NCBI GenBank assembly: GCA_947453205.1
Contig: CANGFT010000018.1
Span: 1 to 64,000, forward strand
DNA from: Beijerinckiaceae bacterium
GTDB lineage: Bacteria > Pseudomonadota > Alphaproteobacteria > Rhizobiales > Beijerinckiaceae
Direction of reading: 5' to 3'
Length of the DNA: 64,000 nucleotides
The first letter of the stretch is position 1. Each line of letters starts with the position of its first letter. The notes beneath the pieces are model-generated. The model had not been told where the DNA came from. It did not search any database and worked only from the letters and a program-made list of their open reading frames with translations. Positions 32,570 to 40,118 of this stretch are shown here, piece by piece. A program made the translations under genes and the position numbers.

Positions 32570-33804
32570 GCGACCGCCCCTCCTTTCTTGACGACGCCCG
32601 CGTGCGCCGCATCTTCGCCGTCTTCGATGGCGCGGGGGAGGAGACGCGCGTGGTCGGCGGCGCCCTGCGCAACGCTTTGCTCGGCGCGCCCGTGGCCGAT
32701 GTCGATTTCGCAACCACCGCCTCGCCGCAAACGACGCTCGACCGCGCTGTGGCCGCAGGCTTGCGCGCCATACCCACGGGCTTTGAACATGGCACGGTGA
32801 CGGTGATCGTGGAGGGCCAGCCCTTCGAGATCACCAGCCTGCGCGAAGATGTCGAGACCGACGGGCGACGCGCCAAAGTGCGCTTCGGGCGCGATTTCGA
32901 ACAGGACGCCCTGCGCCGCGACTTCACCATCAACGCGCTGTCCTGCGGCCGTGACGGACATATCTTCGATTATGCGCAGGGGCTCGCCGACATCGCGGCG
33001 CGGCGCGTGCGCTTCATCGGCGACGCAGGCCAGAGGGTGCGCGAAGATTATCTGCGCATCCTCCGCTTCTTTCGGTTCCATGCGGCCTATGGCGAGGGGC
33101 CGCTGGACGCCGAGGCCTTCCACGCCGCCGTGATCGAACGCGAGGGCATGCACAACCTCTCGCGCGAGCGCATCCGCGCCGAACTCATGAAGCTGCTGGA
33201 GGCGCGCCATTGCGCGCCCACCATCGCCATCATGTGCGGGGCGGGCCTCTTGCTGCCGGTGCTGGCGGGGGTCGCCATCCCCGCGCGGCTCGCGCGTGTG
33301 ATCGAAATCGAAGCGGCGCGCGGATCAAGGGCGGATCCGCTGCTGCGGCTCATCGCCCTCTGCGTCCTCGTGCGCGAAGACGCCGAGCGCCTGCGCGAGG
33401 AGCTGCGCCTCTCCAACGCCGAGGCGCAGCGCGCGCAAGCCGCCGCCCGCGCGCTTGAGGCGCTGCATGGGCTGGCGCGCGCGCCGCAGGAGAAAGAGCT
33501 GCGCGCCCTGCTCTACCGCCACGGCGCGCAGGCGGCGCGGGACGCCCTGACCCTGGCGCAGGCCGAGGGGGGGATCGACGCGCATGACGCAGCCTTCGCC
33601 AGCGCCGACGCCTTTTTGAAAGTCACGCCAAAACCGCAGCCGCCCTTCACGGGCGCCGACCTTCTCGCGCGGGGCATGACCCCGGGGCGCGCCATGGGCG
33701 CGGCGCTGAAGCGTTTCGAGGCGCTCTGGATCGCCGCCGACTTCCCGGGGGATCAGGAGGCGCTTGCAGAGTTGCTGGACAGGGCTCTGGCGCAGGGAAA
33801 TTAA
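32560..33804 (+). CDS. cca: CCA tRNA nucleotidyltransferase / poly(A) polymerase family protein
   Basis: A 414-residue class II nucleotidyltransferase. The catalytic head shows VVGGALRNALLGAPVADVDFAT with the two metal-binding aspartates, then FEITSLREDVETDGR. RRDFTINAL, DYAQGLADI and LRILRFFRFHAAYG follow in the standard neck region. The C-terminal 150 residues are helical. In alphaproteobacteria lacking a separate poly(A) polymerase, this protein usually repairs or adds the tRNA CCA end. The start is TTG 32560, overlapping the preceding stop by 10 bases; no better start exists before the motif region. Confidence 0.9.
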   Translation: MRLSDRPSFLDDARVRRIFAVFDGAGEETRVVGGALRNALLGAPVADVDFATTASPQTTLDRAVAAGLRAIPTGFEHGTVTVIVEGQPFEITSLREDVETDGRRAKVRFGRDFEQDALRRDFTINALSCGRDGHIFDYAQGLADIAARRVRFIGDAGQRVREDYLRILRFFRFHAAYGEGPLDAEAFHAAVIEREGMHNLSRERIRAELMKLLEARHCAPTIAIMCGAGLLLPVLAGVAIPARLARVIEIEAARGSRADPLLRLIALCVLVREDAERLREELRLSNAEAQRAQAAARALEALHGLARAPQEKELRALLYRHGAQAARDALTLAQAEGGIDAHDAAFASADAFLKVTPKPQPPFTGADLLARGMTPGRAMGAALKRFEALWIAADFPGDQEALAELLDRALAQGN

Positions 33805-33874
33805 GTTTTTTGCGAAAATGGACTCCTCGCGGGGGCGAAGGCGCCCTAAACTGTGGTCTGTTCTGGAGCAGCGT

Positions 33875-34135
33875 ATGAGTTTCGAGCGCAAAAGCCCGCG
33901 CGATGTGGCCCGCTCCCTCGGGGAGCGCAGCCGCAACCACGCGCGCAAGAAGCTGCAGGCTGGATCCTGGCGGCGCGAGACCTTCACCCTGCCCCGGCCT
34001 GAAGCGCGAGCCAAGGCGCGCGAGTGGTTCGATCTCTATCCCAAGGCCGCCTATATGACCGAAATCGAGTCCTGGCGCGAAATTCCCGGCGACCAGATCG
34101 AATTCACCATGCGCCGCCTGCCGACCGCCGACTAA
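33875..34135 (+). CDS. small basic protein of unknown function
   Basis: An 86-residue protein rich in Arg, Lys and Glu with no membrane segment or signal (SFERKSPRDVARSLGERSRN at the N-terminus; YMTEIESWREIPGDQIEFTM near the end). It is not a family that can be named here. ATG 33875 follows GGAG; the frame is open further upstream but has no ribosome site there. It follows the CCA-type gene by 70 bases and its stop shares three bases with the stop of the convergent SDR gene. Coding is likely from codon bias and spacing. Confidence 0.65.
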   Translation: MSFERKSPRDVARSLGERSRNHARKKLQAGSWRRETFTLPRPEARAKAREWFDLYPKAAYMTEIESWREIPGDQIEFTMRRLPTAD

Positions 34136-34896
34136 GCCTCGACATCCGGCGTCCGCCAGGCCAGATGCTGGCCGCCATCGACCGCGATCATCTGACCGGT
34201 CACGCTGCGCGCCTCCACCAGAAACAGCACGGCCGCAGCGATTTCCTGCGGGTCGATGGCCCGCTGCAAGGGGATCGCCGCCGCCTCCCGCGAAAAGGCG
34301 CCGTCCTTCTGCATGTGATTGGCGAGCGTCGGCCCCGGCCCCACCCCATTGACGCGAATGCGCGGCGCGAAAGCCTGCGCCATGGTCTGGGTCGCCGTCC
34401 AGAGGGCTGACTTCGAAAGGGTGTAGGTGAAGAAATGCGGGTTGAGGCGCCAGACCCGCTGATCGATGAGATTGACGATCAGCCCCTCGCAGCCCTCGGG
34501 CAGGCGCGCGGCGAAGTCGCTCGCTAGCTGCAGGGGCGCGCGCAGATTGACCGCCATATGCCGCTCGAACAGGCCAAGATCGAAAGCATCGGCGCCATCA
34601 GCCTCGAACAGAGATGCGTTGTTGACGAGCAGCGTCAAGGGCCCCAGCGCCGCTTCGGCCTGCGCCACCAGGCCTGACACAGCCGCGCTGTCGGCGAGGT
34701 CCGCGCTGAGAGCGCAGGCGCGCCCGCCTGCGGCGCGGATCTCGGCGCAGGCCGCCTCGGCCTCGGCGCGCGAACGCTCGCTCGCGTGGATCGCCACGGC
34801 GAAGCCGCGGCCCACCAGCGCCCGCGCTACGGCAAGCCCGAGCCGCCGTGAAGCGCCTGTCACCAAAGCTGTTTTCTGTCGCAACGCCGCGTCCAT
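34132..34896 (-). CDS. short-chain dehydrogenase, pteridine-reductase-like
   Basis: A 254-residue SDR enzyme. The cofactor loop is TGASRRLGLAVA, whose Arg-rich TGxxxRxG form is typical of NADPH-using pteridine reductases (PTR1/FolM). NNAS is in place, the catalytic YTLSK motif is present, and LIDQRVWRLNPHFFTY matches the FolM/PTR1-like group. It may reduce dihydrofolate, dihydromonapterin or another pterin. The general SDR assignment is firm; the pteridine specificity is inference. Confidence 0.85.
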   Translation of the reverse strand: MDAALRQKTALVTGASRRLGLAVARALVGRGFAVAIHASERSRAEAEAACAEIRAAGGRACALSADLADSAAVSGLVAQAEAALGPLTLLVNNASLFEADGADAFDLGLFERHMAVNLRAPLQLASDFAARLPEGCEGLIVNLIDQRVWRLNPHFFTYTLSKSALWTATQTMAQAFAPRIRVNGVGPGPTLANHMQKDGAFSREAAAIPLQRAIDPQEIAAAVLFLVEARSVTGQMIAVDGGQHLAWRTPDVEA

Positions 34897-34997
34897 GTCG
34901 CCCCCAGGCCTCTTTATTCGCCGCGATGGGCCCAGGGATCAAGCGCGAAAGCGGCCCCGCTGCTTTCACCGTCTGGTTTAAGGTAAAGTCGCCACAA

Positions 34998-35012
34998 TTA
35001 ATTCATTTTTAA
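34998..35012 (+). promoter_or_regulatory. CtrA-type half-match TTAA-N7-TTAA
   Basis: TTAATTCATTTTTAA matches TTAA-N7-TTAA but is followed by A rather than C. In an AT-rich stretch it could arise by chance. It is listed because a perfect site lies 60 bases away. Confidence 0.3.
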
Positions 35013-35063
35013 ATACGATATTCGACTCAATATCGCCTTATTTGAAAGTAGAAAATAAGCAAA

Positions 35064-35120
35064 ATATCTATTTAAGTCTTTATTAACTTCGAAATTCATC
35101 AGAATATATTAAATAGATAT
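35064..35120. repeat. 12-bp perfect inverted repeat with 33-base spacer
   Basis: ATATCTATTTAA (35064-35075) and TTAAATAGATAT (35109-35120) are exact reverse complements. The left arm overlaps the CtrA-type site at 35072-35087. As RNA it would form a weak AU-rich hairpin; as DNA it could bind a dimeric regulator. Confidence 0.6.
35072..35087 (+). promoter_or_regulatory. perfect CtrA-type site upstream of the porin-like gene
   Basis: TTAAGTCTTTATTAAC is an exact TTAA-N7-TTAAC match, 163 bases before the start of the outer-membrane barrel gene. It overlaps the left arm of the 12-base inverted repeat. Confidence 0.5.
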
Positions 35121-35250
35121 GGCCAAACTCACGCCACAATTCACGACGATGTTAAGTCATCAAGGCAGATGATCTTAAAACTTCTGTAAGGTTTTCAGCC
35201 GAGAAGGAATGCATGTTGGCCGCGATGCTGGCCAAGAGGAGTAGGACCAA

Positions 35251-35880
35251 ATGAACGCCAAGATTTCCATCGCCGCCGCCCTGTCGGTTTTCGCTCTCGG
35301 CTCCGCTGCGGTCGCCGCTGACCTGCCGCGCCGCTCCGTGGCGCCCGCCCCCTATGTGGCGCCGGCTCCGGTCTTCACCTGGACGGGCCTCTATGCCGGC
35401 GTGAACGCTGGCTACGCCTGGGGCAAGCCCAAGGGCGCGGCTGACGCGGCCTTCGGTTCGATCGATGGCGCGCAGGTCGGCGGCACCGTCGGCTACAACC
35501 ACCAGATGGGCCAGATCGTCCTCGGCGTTGAGGCCGACGACGCCTGGAGCAACGCTCGCGGCAACAAGGCTGGCGCCACCTCCAAGACGACCAATGTGGC
35601 GACCGCCCGTGGCCGAATCGGCTATGCGGTCGACCGCGTGCTGCTCTTCGGGACCGGCGGCTATGCTGGCGGCTCCATCGACCGGACCCTGGCTGGCGTG
35701 TCTGCGAACGACTGGCATAACGGCTATGCGCTGGGCGGCGGCATGGAATACGCCTTCACCAGCAACGTCTCCGCCAAGGCCGAGTATCTCTACACCGACC
35801 TCGCCTCGAAGACTGGCGCCGCCTCGCGCGCTGGCGCGACCGCGAACAACGTCCGCATGGGCGTCAACTACAAGTTCTGA
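35251..35880 (+). CDS. Omp25/Omp31-type outer-membrane beta-barrel protein
   Basis: A 209-residue protein. A signal peptide (cleavage at AVAADL) is followed by a short proline-rich linker (APAPYVAPAPVF). The 8-strand barrel domain begins WTGLYAGVNAGYAWG and shows alternating strands such as VGGTVGYNHQMGQIVLGVEAD and FGTGGYAGGS. The final residue is Phe after NYK, the C-terminal signal for outer-membrane insertion. It is the common alphaproteobacterial immunogenic porin-like family (Omp25, RopB). The codon choice is strongly biased, suggesting high expression. A good AGGAGTAGG ribosome site precedes ATG 35251. It is isolated, with its own terminator. Confidence 0.93.
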   Translation: MNAKISIAAALSVFALGSAAVAADLPRRSVAPAPYVAPAPVFTWTGLYAGVNAGYAWGKPKGAADAAFGSIDGAQVGGTVGYNHQMGQIVLGVEADDAWSNARGNKAGATSKTTNVATARGRIGYAVDRVLLFGTGGYAGGSIDRTLAGVSANDWHNGYALGGGMEYAFTSNVSAKAEYLYTDLASKTGAASRAGATANNVRMGVNYKF

Positions 35881-35902
35881 TCGCCCTCCAGCGAGAAGAC
35901 CG

Positions 35903-35937
35903 GATGAGGCTCGGCGGCTCCACCGCCGGGCCTCATC
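35903..35937. terminator. terminator between the porin-like gene and csp
   Basis: GATGAGGC-T-CGGCGG (35903-35917) pairs with CCGCCG-G-GCCTCATC (35923-35937), 15 positions including one T-G pair, with a 5-base loop. It begins 22 bases past the porin-like stop and ends 12 bases before the convergent csp stop. The tail is only moderately T-rich. Confidence 0.7.
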
Positions 35938-35949
35938 TCATTCATGCCC

Positions 35950-36162
35950 TCATTTCAAACGCAGATTGACCGCCTTGGGCCCCTTGCCCTTCTTGTCGGG
36001 CTCGACTTCGTAAGCGACCTGCTGCCCCTCGGCGAGCGCGGGCAGCCCGGCCTCCTCAAGGGCTGTGACATGCACGAAAATGTCGGCGCCGCCGTCATCA
36101 GGCTTGATGAAGCCGTAGCCTTTTTCCCCATTGAAAAACTTGACCACACCCGTCTGCGCCAT
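35950..36162 (-). CDS. cold-shock-domain protein (CspA family)
   Basis: A 70-residue single cold-shock domain. The RNA-binding motifs KGYGFI (RNP1) and DIFVHV (RNP2) are intact, with the start GVVKFFNGE. CspA proteins act as RNA chaperones in the cytoplasm. ATG 36162 is used, since it follows AAGGGAAG and gives the family N-terminus; an upstream in-frame ATG would add six residues. Confidence 0.95.
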   Translation of the reverse strand: MAQTGVVKFFNGEKGYGFIKPDDGGADIFVHVTALEEAGLPALAEGQQVAYEVEPDKKGKGPKAVNLRLK

Positions 36163-36243
36163 AGCTCGCTTCCCTTCCACAGGCCCGGCGTCCGGCGCCG
36201 GTCGTTCAGGGAATATGGAGCGCGCCCTGCGGCCGCAAAGGGT

Positions 36244-37086
36244 TCATTCGCCAGTCAGCCAGAGGCTCCGCCACGAGGCGCCCGGACCCTGAGCGAGACA
36301 AGCCGCGAGGAAGGGCAGCAGTTCCCGCGCCTCCTCCTCCAGCACGAAGGGCGGATTGACCACCACGAGGCCGCAGCCTTTCAGCGGGCCTGTCTCGCGC
36401 AGGTGGTCGACGTGAAGCTCGAGGCATAGCGCTTTGCGCACTGGCCCTTCGGACAGATAGTCGCGAAAGGCCTCCACCCCGCCCTCAAGCTTCAGCGGAT
36501 ACCAGAGCGCATAGGTTCCCGTCGGCCATTTCGCCCAGGCGCCTTCCAGCGCCAGCGCCATGCGCTCGAATTCGTTCTGCTCCTCGAAGGGCGGATCGAT
36601 CAGCACGAGGCCCCGCCGCTCCAGTGGCGGCACGCCCGCCTTCAAGGCCTGATAGCCGTCCATCATCAGGATCCTGCAACGCTTGTCGCCGCCCAGCGCC
36701 CGCGTCAGGCGGCGCGCGTCATGGTCATGCAATTCGCTGAAGGTGAGACGGTCCTGCTTGCGCAGCAGGCTCCTGGCGATCAGCGGGGAGCCCGGATAGA
36801 TCCCGGGCGCCTCGGCCGTTCCGGGGATCAGCGCTAGATAGGGTTCAAGCAGGGCGGTGATCGCGGGCGGCAGGTCCGCCCCCAGCAACCGCCCGATCCC
36901 CTCGCGCCATTCGCCCGTGCGCAGCGCCTCCTCGCCCGAAAGATCATAGCGCCCGACGCCGCTGTGGGTGTCGAGATAGCGCAGCGGCGCGTCCTTGCGC
37001 ATGAGATAGAGGAGGATGCGCGTCAGCAGCGCGTGTTTGAAGACATCCGCGAAATTGCCAGCGTGAAAGGCGTGCCTGTAGTTCAT
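36244..37086 (-). CDS. rlmJ: 23S rRNA (adenine(2030)-N6)-methyltransferase
   Basis: A 280-residue RlmJ. The N-terminus NYRHAFHAGNFADVFKHALL is diagnostic, and the methyltransferase catalytic tetrad appears as DPPFEE (LVLIDPPFEE). Further landmarks are LDTHSGVGRYDL and WYPLK. It methylates A2030 of 23S rRNA before ribosome assembly. It lies between csp and the RNase T2 gene, 18 bases after the latter's stop. Confidence 0.95.
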   Translation of the reverse strand: MNYRHAFHAGNFADVFKHALLTRILLYLMRKDAPLRYLDTHSGVGRYDLSGEEALRTGEWREGIGRLLGADLPPAITALLEPYLALIPGTAEAPGIYPGSPLIARSLLRKQDRLTFSELHDHDARRLTRALGGDKRCRILMMDGYQALKAGVPPLERRGLVLIDPPFEEQNEFERMALALEGAWAKWPTGTYALWYPLKLEGGVEAFRDYLSEGPVRKALCLELHVDHLRETGPLKGCGLVVVNPPFVLEEEARELLPFLAACLAQGPGASWRSLWLTGE

Positions 37087-37104
37087 GGGGACAGGCTTAC
37101 CCCC

Positions 37105-37845
37105 TCACAGGCTCGGCGTCACCTTGATCGCCTGCGCGCGGCAGGAATTGCGGACGACCTCCGGGCAGGGGCGGAACTCCCTGAGGTCTTTCGTCAGGCA
37201 GACCCGCACCTCCTGCAGATAGCCCTTGGCGCAGCCGACCGCCGCCATGCCCGCCCGCAGACGCGGATTGGCCCGGCCGAAGGCGCGCAGGATTTCAGCG
37301 GGCGCGACCTCCTCCTCGCGCCGCAGCCGTTCGAATTCGGGCGGGGTGCGCACAAGCTCGCGCGCCGTGCGCACATCGGCGAAGTAATCCTGAGGGGAGC
37401 GGCCCGTGCAGGAGCCATGCTTGCGCCATTCATAGCGCGCCAGACCGTCGCTCGGGAAAAGCCCGCGCGCTGATTCGAGCGCCACGCTGGAGACTGGCCT
37501 GCCCGCAGCATCGCAATCACTGGGAAAGCCGCGCTCGTACTGGGGCCAGAGGCCATGGACCACAAAGCCGAGGCCCATGCCGCCCTGGCATTGCTCGCGC
37601 GCCTTCTCGGCGCCCCCCGTGGCGCAGAAGCCCGGCGACCATGAGAGCGCCAGCACATAAAAATCAAAGTCGCCGCTGGCGTTCGGCCTGCGGAAGGTGC
37701 GATCAGGAGCGCCCTTGTCCTCGCAGCGGTCGAGCGCGCAGTCTGGCCTGGCCTGAGCGAGGCCCGGCGAAGGCGCCATGGCCATGAGCCACGCGAGCGC
37801 GAAAAGGGCTGCGCAAACAGTTGAAACCCGACGAACGAAAGTCAT
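37105..37845 (-). CDS. RNase T2-family periplasmic ribonuclease
   Basis: A 246-residue secreted protein. A signal peptide (LFALAWLMAMAPSPGLAQA) is followed by the two catalytic blocks of RNase T2: VHGLWPQY and YEWRKHGSC, each with its catalytic His. It also has FDFYVLALSWSPGFC and several paired cysteines (for example CALDRCED and CSC-like spacing near the C-terminus). It should degrade RNA in the periplasm, probably for nutrient recycling. It lies 18 bases after the unknown secreted protein's stop, so co-transcription is likely. Confidence 0.94.
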   Translation of the reverse strand: MTFVRRVSTVCAALFALAWLMAMAPSPGLAQARPDCALDRCEDKGAPDRTFRRPNASGDFDFYVLALSWSPGFCATGGAEKAREQCQGGMGLGFVVHGLWPQYERGFPSDCDAAGRPVSSVALESARGLFPSDGLARYEWRKHGSCTGRSPQDYFADVRTARELVRTPPEFERLRREEEVAPAEILRAFGRANPRLRAGMAAVGCAKGYLQEVRVCLTKDLREFRPCPEVVRNSCRAQAIKVTPSL

Positions 37846-37863
37846 GCGCCCTCCTGAGAAGCC

Positions 37864-38367
37864 TCAGGGGCGCGCGGCCTCGCACCCCCGTCCATAGGCA
37901 TAACTGCGATCAAGCCCTTCGACGCAAAAGGTCACGCCCCAATTATTGATGATGCTGGTGCGCTGGTCAAAAAGCGCGAAGAAGCCGCCCATGAAGTCGC
38001 CACCGGCGAAGCCAAGGTCTTCGCCGATCCAATAGGTGACCTGCCGGATCTTGCCATCGGTGAGATGGCCGCGCGCGGTGCAATAACGCCGGGGGATGTA
38101 ATCAGCGCCATTGGAGCGGAAGCCGATTTCGCGGAAACGGTCAAAACCCGCGAATTGCAGGCCCGAGCCCCAGAACTCGCTTTCCGCTTCGTAGAAACGG
38201 GACTGGATGCGCCCCTGCACCCAGGGAGAGTCGCAGGCGGGCACCTCGCCGGTCCAAGGGAGAAATCGTCGTTCAGCCGGAACCTGCGGGCGGTTCTCGG
38301 CATGGGCCGACGACAGTGGCGACAGGCCCGCCACAGCCATGACGATCAGGGCAAACAGACGCCTCAT
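37864..38367 (-). CDS. periplasmic protein of unknown function
   Basis: A 167-residue secreted protein. A signal peptide (RRLFALIVMAVAGLSPLSSAHA) precedes a mature part with four to five Cys (for example PACDSP, YCTARGH, TFCVEG, GRGCEA) and aromatic-rich strands (FYEAESEFWGSGLQFAGFD). It matches a conserved alphaproteobacterial type, but no function can be assigned. ATG 38367 is preceded by GGAGAGGGC, which is part of a hairpin and might be masked. It is followed by RNase T2, possibly a functional neighbour. Confidence 0.75.
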   Translation of the reverse strand: MRRLFALIVMAVAGLSPLSSAHAENRPQVPAERRFLPWTGEVPACDSPWVQGRIQSRFYEAESEFWGSGLQFAGFDRFREIGFRSNGADYIPRRYCTARGHLTDGKIRQVTYWIGEDLGFAGGDFMGGFFALFDQRTSIINNWGVTFCVEGLDRSYAYGRGCEAARP

Positions 38368-38370
38368 GAG

Positions 38371-38391
38371 GCCCTCTCCTATTGAGAGGGC
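38371..38391 (-). promoter_or_regulatory. hairpin enclosing the ribosome binding site of the periplasmic unknown gene
   Basis: GCCCTCTC (38371-38378) and GAGAGGGC (38384-38391) are perfect complements with a 5-base loop. In the mRNA the Shine-Dalgarno GGAGAGG lies in the 3' arm, three bases before the ATG at 38367. Pairing would hide it. The element may act as a simple translational switch. It could alternatively be a prfC terminator lacking a T run. Confidence 0.5.
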
Positions 38392-38454
38392 GAAGATGCG
38401 CTGGCGAATTGACAAGGTCAAGCTTTGGCTTGGCCATTACAACATGAAAATCAG

Positions 38455-40038
38455 CTATTCCGCCTTTTTCTGATAGTCCTTCACATCGGTGAAGCGCACC
38501 TGCGGCCATTTTTCCTGCTCATAGCGCAGCGCCCAGGCGGACTGGGCGAGATAGACCGGGGCCTCGTCGAGATCCCTGGCGATGGAGGAGGGGAAGGCGC
38601 GCTGGAACTTGTCGAGATCGGCGGGATCATCGGCGCTGATCCAGCGGCAGACCTCGAATCGGCTCTGCTCGAAACTGACGGGCAGGCCATATTCGGCCTG
38701 CAGCCGCTCCACGAGAACGTCGAGCTGCAGGGCGCCGACCACGCCCACGATGGCGCCCGAGCCGTCATTGGGGATGAAGACCTGCACCACGCCCTCTTCG
38801 GCGAGCTGCTGAAGGGATTCGCGCAGCTTCTTCGCCTTCATGGCGTCGCCAAGCTTCACGCGGCGCAGAATTTCAGGGGCGAAGCTGGGCACGCCCCGGA
38901 AGATGATGTCCTCGCCCTCAGTGAGGGTGTCGCCGATGCGCAGGGCGCCATGGTTGGGGATGCCCACGACATCGCCAGCATAGGCCTCCTCGGCGATCTG
39001 GCGATCCTGCGCGAAGAAGAACTGCGGCGCGTTGATCGGCATGGCCTTGCCGGTGCGCACCAGCTTCGCCTTCATGCCGCGCGTCAGCTTGCCCGAGCAG
39101 ATGCGCGTGAAAGCGATGCGGTCGCGGTGGTTGGGGTCCATGTTCGCCTGAATCTTGAACACGAAGCCCGTCATCTTGGGCTCGCGCGGCTCGACCATGC
39201 GGGTCGCCGATTCCTGCCCGCGCGGCGGGGGCGCGAATTCGCCCAGACCATCGATGAGATCCTGCACGCCGAAGGTGCGCAGCGCGCTGCCCCAGAAGAC
39301 CGGCGTGAGATGCCCCTCGCGGAAGCTGTCGAAATCAAAGGGCTTGCAGGCCTCGACGGCCAGGCCAAGCTCTTCCCTGAAGGCCTCGCGCAGATGTTCT
39401 GGCAAAAGCCCGGCCACCGCCGGATCATCCGGCCCGTTCACCTTCTGCAGGGGGGCGTCGGAATCCACATGGCGGATGGCGCTGGCGCGAAGATCATAGG
39501 TGCCCGCGAAATCGCGGCCCCGACCGATGGGCCAGGTGAGCGGCGCCGTGTCGAGCGCCAGCGTCTTCTCGATCTCGTCGAGGAGATCGAAGGGATCGCG
39601 CGTCTCGCGGTCGAGCTTGTTGATGAAGGTGACGATGGGAATGTCGCGCAGGCGGCAGACCTCGAAGAGCTTGCGCGTGCGCGCCTCGATGCCCTTGGCG
39701 GCGTCGATGACCATGATGGCGGAGTCGACGGCGGTGAGGGTGCGGTAGGTGTCTTCGGAAAAGTCCTCGTGGCCCGGCGTGTCCAGCAGGTTGAAGACGC
39801 GCCCGTCATATTCGAAGGTCATGACGGAGGTGACGACCGAGATCCCGCGGTCGCGCTCGATGCCCATCCAGTCGGATCGGGTCTGGCGGCGGTTGGCCTT
39901 GGCGCGCACTTCGCCCGCGAGCTGGATCGCGCCGCCGAACAGCAGGAGCTTTTCAGTCAGCGTGGTCTTGCCGGCGTCGGGATGCGAGATGATGGCGAAG
40001 GTGCGCCGCCGGGAAACGGGGTCGGTGTCTCGTGTCAT
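38455..40038 (-). CDS. prfC: peptide chain release factor 3
   Basis: A 527-residue translational GTPase that recycles release factors 1 and 2. The G motifs are HPDAGKTTLTEKL (G1), RGISV (G2), DTPGHEDFSEDT (G3), NKLDRE (G4) and a later G5-type loop. The C-terminal domain (GVVGALQLDVLVERLQAEYG) is specific to RF3 and separates it from EF-G. ATG 40038 is chosen by the N-terminus TRDTDPVSRRRTFAI; the frame extends 24 codons upstream without similarity. It stands 80 bases after the RND pump stop. Confidence 0.96.
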   Translation of the reverse strand: MTRDTDPVSRRRTFAIISHPDAGKTTLTEKLLLFGGAIQLAGEVRAKANRRQTRSDWMGIERDRGISVVTSVMTFEYDGRVFNLLDTPGHEDFSEDTYRTLTAVDSAIMVIDAAKGIEARTRKLFEVCRLRDIPIVTFINKLDRETRDPFDLLDEIEKTLALDTAPLTWPIGRGRDFAGTYDLRASAIRHVDSDAPLQKVNGPDDPAVAGLLPEHLREAFREELGLAVEACKPFDFDSFREGHLTPVFWGSALRTFGVQDLIDGLGEFAPPPRGQESATRMVEPREPKMTGFVFKIQANMDPNHRDRIAFTRICSGKLTRGMKAKLVRTGKAMPINAPQFFFAQDRQIAEEAYAGDVVGIPNHGALRIGDTLTEGEDIIFRGVPSFAPEILRRVKLGDAMKAKKLRESLQQLAEEGVVQVFIPNDGSGAIVGVVGALQLDVLVERLQAEYGLPVSFEQSRFEVCRWISADDPADLDKFQRAFPSSIARDLDEAPVYLAQSAWALRYEQEKWPQVRFTDVKDYQKKAE

Positions 40039-40118
40039 GATCCAGAAAATCCGCGGCCAGCCGGAGCGGCTGGACGCACAGGCCTTAACAATGGACGCCG
40101 TCCATTGCAAACGTCGCC

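Larger units (their letters stand above)
34897..35250. other. AT-rich regulatory island upstream of the outer-membrane barrel gene
   Basis: 354 bases with no gene. Positions 34980-35140 are strikingly AT-rich compared with the GC-rich surroundings. The stretch contains two TTAA-N7-TTAA sites, a perfect 7-base inverted repeat (CGATATT/AATATCG at 35016-35035) and a perfect 12-base inverted repeat (35064-35120). It probably serves as promoter and long leader of the porin gene. Confidence 0.7.
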
